Source of the DNA: JBBRCE01 sp038205115
GTDB lineage: Bacteria > Planctomycetota > Planctomycetia > Pirellulales > JBBRCE01
NCBI GenBank assembly: GCA_038205115.1
Contig: JBBRCE010000002.1
Location: forward strand, 62,001 to 126,000
DNA length: 64,000 nt
Reading direction: 5' to 3'
Each line of letters begins with the position of its first letter. Position 1 is the first letter of the stretch. Under the pieces are notes generated by a model. The model was not told the DNA's origin. It saw only the letters and a list, made by a program, of their open reading frames with translations, and searched no databases. Position numbers and translations under genes: made by a program. Below, one piece after another: positions 62,418 through 64,000 of this stretch.

Positions 62418-63998
62418 ATGCCGAATGCTGAATCCGCAAATTCCGCCAGCGGCGAGGCGCAGCGTTCGGACGCCGCCCCGCAACTCTCGCTCGCGGACTA
62501 CCTGCAAAAGATTTTGACGGCGAGGGTTTACGACGTGGCGGTCGAATCGCCGCTCGAACTGGCGAAAAATCTCTCGCAGCGGCTGGGCAATCAGGTCTGG
62601 CTGAAGCGTGAGGACATGCAGAGCGTGTTCAGCTTCAAATTGCGCGGCGCCTACAATAAGATGGCGCGGCTCGCGCCCGAACAATTGCAGCGCGGAGTGA
62701 TCTGCGCGTCGGCCGGTAATCACGCCCAAGGCGTGGCGCTGAGCGCCAGTCGGTTGGGCAGCCGGGCGGTGATTGTGATGCCGATCACCACGCCGCAACT
62801 GAAAATCGACGCCGTGGTGGCGCTCAACGCGGAAATCATTTTGCATGGCGAAAGCTACTTCGACGCGTATCAACACGCCGTGCAGTTGGGCGAAGCCCGC
62901 GGTTATACCTTTGTGCATCCGTTTGACGATCCCGACGTGATCGCTGGCCAAGGCACGGTGGGCATGGAGATTTTGCGGCAGCATCAACATCCCATTCACG
63001 CGGTGTTTGTGGCCATTGGCGGCGGCGGATTGATTTCGGGCGTGGCGGCGTACATCAAAGCCGTGCGGCCAGAAATCAAAGTGATTGGCGTGCAAACGGC
63101 CGATTCCGACGCCATGCTGCAATCGGTGCGGGCTGGCCGACGCGTCGAACTGCAAGACGTTGGTCTGTTTTCCGATGGCACGGCGGTACGCTGCGTGGGC
63201 GAAGAAACATTCCGGCTCACTAGCCAACTGGTGGATGATTTTGTGGTGGTCGATACCGATGCGGTCTGTGCGGCCATCAAAGACGTGTTCGAAGACACGC
63301 GCGGCATTCTCGAACCGGCCGGCGCGCTGGGAGTCGCGGCGCTCAAGCAGTACGCCGCGCGCCACAATCTGCGCAATCAAACGCTGGTGGCCATCAACTG
63401 CGGTGCCAACATGAATTTCGATCGATTGCGGTTCGTGGCCGAGCGGGCCGAGGTGGGCGAAGAACGCGAGGCGCTGCTGGCGGTGACCATACCCGAGCAG
63501 CGCGGAAGTTTTCGGCGCTTGTGCGAACTGATTGGCCCACGCAGCGTCACCGAATTCAACTACCGCATTTCCGATCAGCAGCAGGCGCACGTGTTTGTCG
63601 GCTTGGCGGTCAGTAGTCGCGAGGAGGCGGCCGAAATCGCCATGCGATTAGGCCAACACGGTTTTGCCGCCATCGATCTGACGGGCGATGAGTTGTCGAA
63701 AGAACACGTACGCTACATGGTTGGCGGGCGCACGCGATTGGCGGAGGACGAGCGACTGTATCGCTTCGATTTTCCGGAGCGGCGCGGTGCGCTGCTACGC
63801 TTTCTCTCCAGCATGCATCCCAACTGGAATATCAGCCTGTTTCATTACCGCAATCAAGGCGCGGACTACGGCCGGATTCTGGTGGGCATTCAAGTACCTG
63901 GCGACGAGGCCGACGCGTTTCAGGCGTTTATCGCGGGGCTGCAGTATCCGTGCGTGGATGAAACCAACAACCCGGTTTACCGATTGTTTTTGCGATAG
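62418..63998 (+). CDS. ilvA: Threonine ammonia-lyase, biosynthetic
   Basis: The 526-aa enzyme makes 2-oxobutanoate from threonine, the first step of isoleucine synthesis. The PLP Lys is in SVFSFKLRGAYNKM (F-K-x-R-G), with ASAGNHAQGVALSASRLG and the phosphate-binding GGGGLISGVAAYIKA. The length and the two C-terminal ACT-like units (LLAVTIPEQRGSFRRLCELIG and LYRFDFPERRGALLRFLSSM) match the allosteric biosynthetic type, not the short catabolic one. The first 25 residues are a variable Ala/Ser-rich extension. It is a single gene and ends two bases before the window edge. Confidence 0.96.
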   Translation: MPNAESANSASGEAQRSDAAPQLSLADYLQKILTARVYDVAVESPLELAKNLSQRLGNQVWLKREDMQSVFSFKLRGAYNKMARLAPEQLQRGVICASAGNHAQGVALSASRLGSRAVIVMPITTPQLKIDAVVALNAEIILHGESYFDAYQHAVQLGEARGYTFVHPFDDPDVIAGQGTVGMEILRQHQHPIHAVFVAIGGGGLISGVAAYIKAVRPEIKVIGVQTADSDAMLQSVRAGRRVELQDVGLFSDGTAVRCVGEETFRLTSQLVDDFVVVDTDAVCAAIKDVFEDTRGILEPAGALGVAALKQYAARHNLRNQTLVAINCGANMNFDRLRFVAERAEVGEEREALLAVTIPEQRGSFRRLCELIGPRSVTEFNYRISDQQQAHVFVGLAVSSREEAAEIAMRLGQHGFAAIDLTGDELSKEHVRYMVGGRTRLAEDERLYRFDFPERRGALLRFLSSMHPNWNISLFHYRNQGADYGRILVGIQVPGDEADAFQAFIAGLQYPCVDETNNPVYRLFLR

Positions 63999-64000
63999 CC

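Noticed and set aside
62280..63590. 436-codon minus-strand frame
   Set aside because: It is antisense to ilvA with His/Arg-rich shadow composition.

Overview
The window looks like a chromosomal segment of a Planctomycetes bacterium, most likely of the Pirellulales type. The evidence is G+C-rich DNA with mostly small operons or single genes on both strands, together with marker families of that phylum: a large PVC-type CxxCH cytochrome/propeller/HEAT protein, a PEP-CTERM protein, a secreted sulfatase, PQQ-propeller/TPR and CHAT/TPR giants, and a rich surface-glycan gene set. I saw no tRNA, rRNA, CRISPR array, prophage or complete insertion sequence.

Layout. 1-3748 (-): partial secreted PQQ-propeller/TPR protein. 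4170-4856: PEP-CTERM protein; 4962-6404 (-): pyruvate kinase. 6913-10466: sulfotransferase, GT2 glycosyltransferase and polytopic membrane protein, a surface-glycan cassette. 10749-11219: secreted Tyr/Pro-rich protein. 11446-14099: radical-SAM protein translationally coupled to a TIGR03915-UdgX fusion (uracil-DNA repair). 14112-17182: Lys-rich histone-H1-like protein, an anchored unknown, ScpB and a nearly pure Asp/Glu protein. 17338-22229: secreted PrcB-like protein, sulfatase and an HD-PAS-GGDEF signalling protein. 22695-26224: O-antigen ligase, methyltransferase and GT4. 26242-33500: amidase, polyphosphate kinase, DEDDh exonuclease, a possible ExQ nuclease-like protein, DegT aminotransferase and a small membrane protein. 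33793-37131: Crp/Fnr regulator and an OmpR/histidine-kinase pair. 37132-38363: gene-free block of palindromic repeats. 38364-41876 (-): PVC CxxCH protein.

42243-44820: an A/T-richer Vsr / cytosine methyltransferase / restriction endonuclease island in which Vsr is intact but the methylase has a frameshift and the endonuclease has a frameshift plus a nonsense codon. It abuts 48945-44755 (-), a four-gene redox operon: zinc-ribbon 2x[4Fe-4S] ferredoxin, FAD/NAD(P) oxidoreductase, cytochrome b-like membrane protein and an 18-CxxCH cytochrome c. Then follow a probable RelE/XRE toxin-antitoxin pair, infC, a SulP transporter, an APH-type kinase divergent from an Hsp70, a secreted TPR-CHAT protein, a lipase-like lipoprotein and threonine ammonia-lyase (ilvA).

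The strongest candidates for something new are the redox operon, the rSAM/UdgX repair pair, the decaying restriction-modification island, and the polyacidic protein close to a basic H1-like protein and ScpB. All functions are read from motifs by eye; no database search was run.
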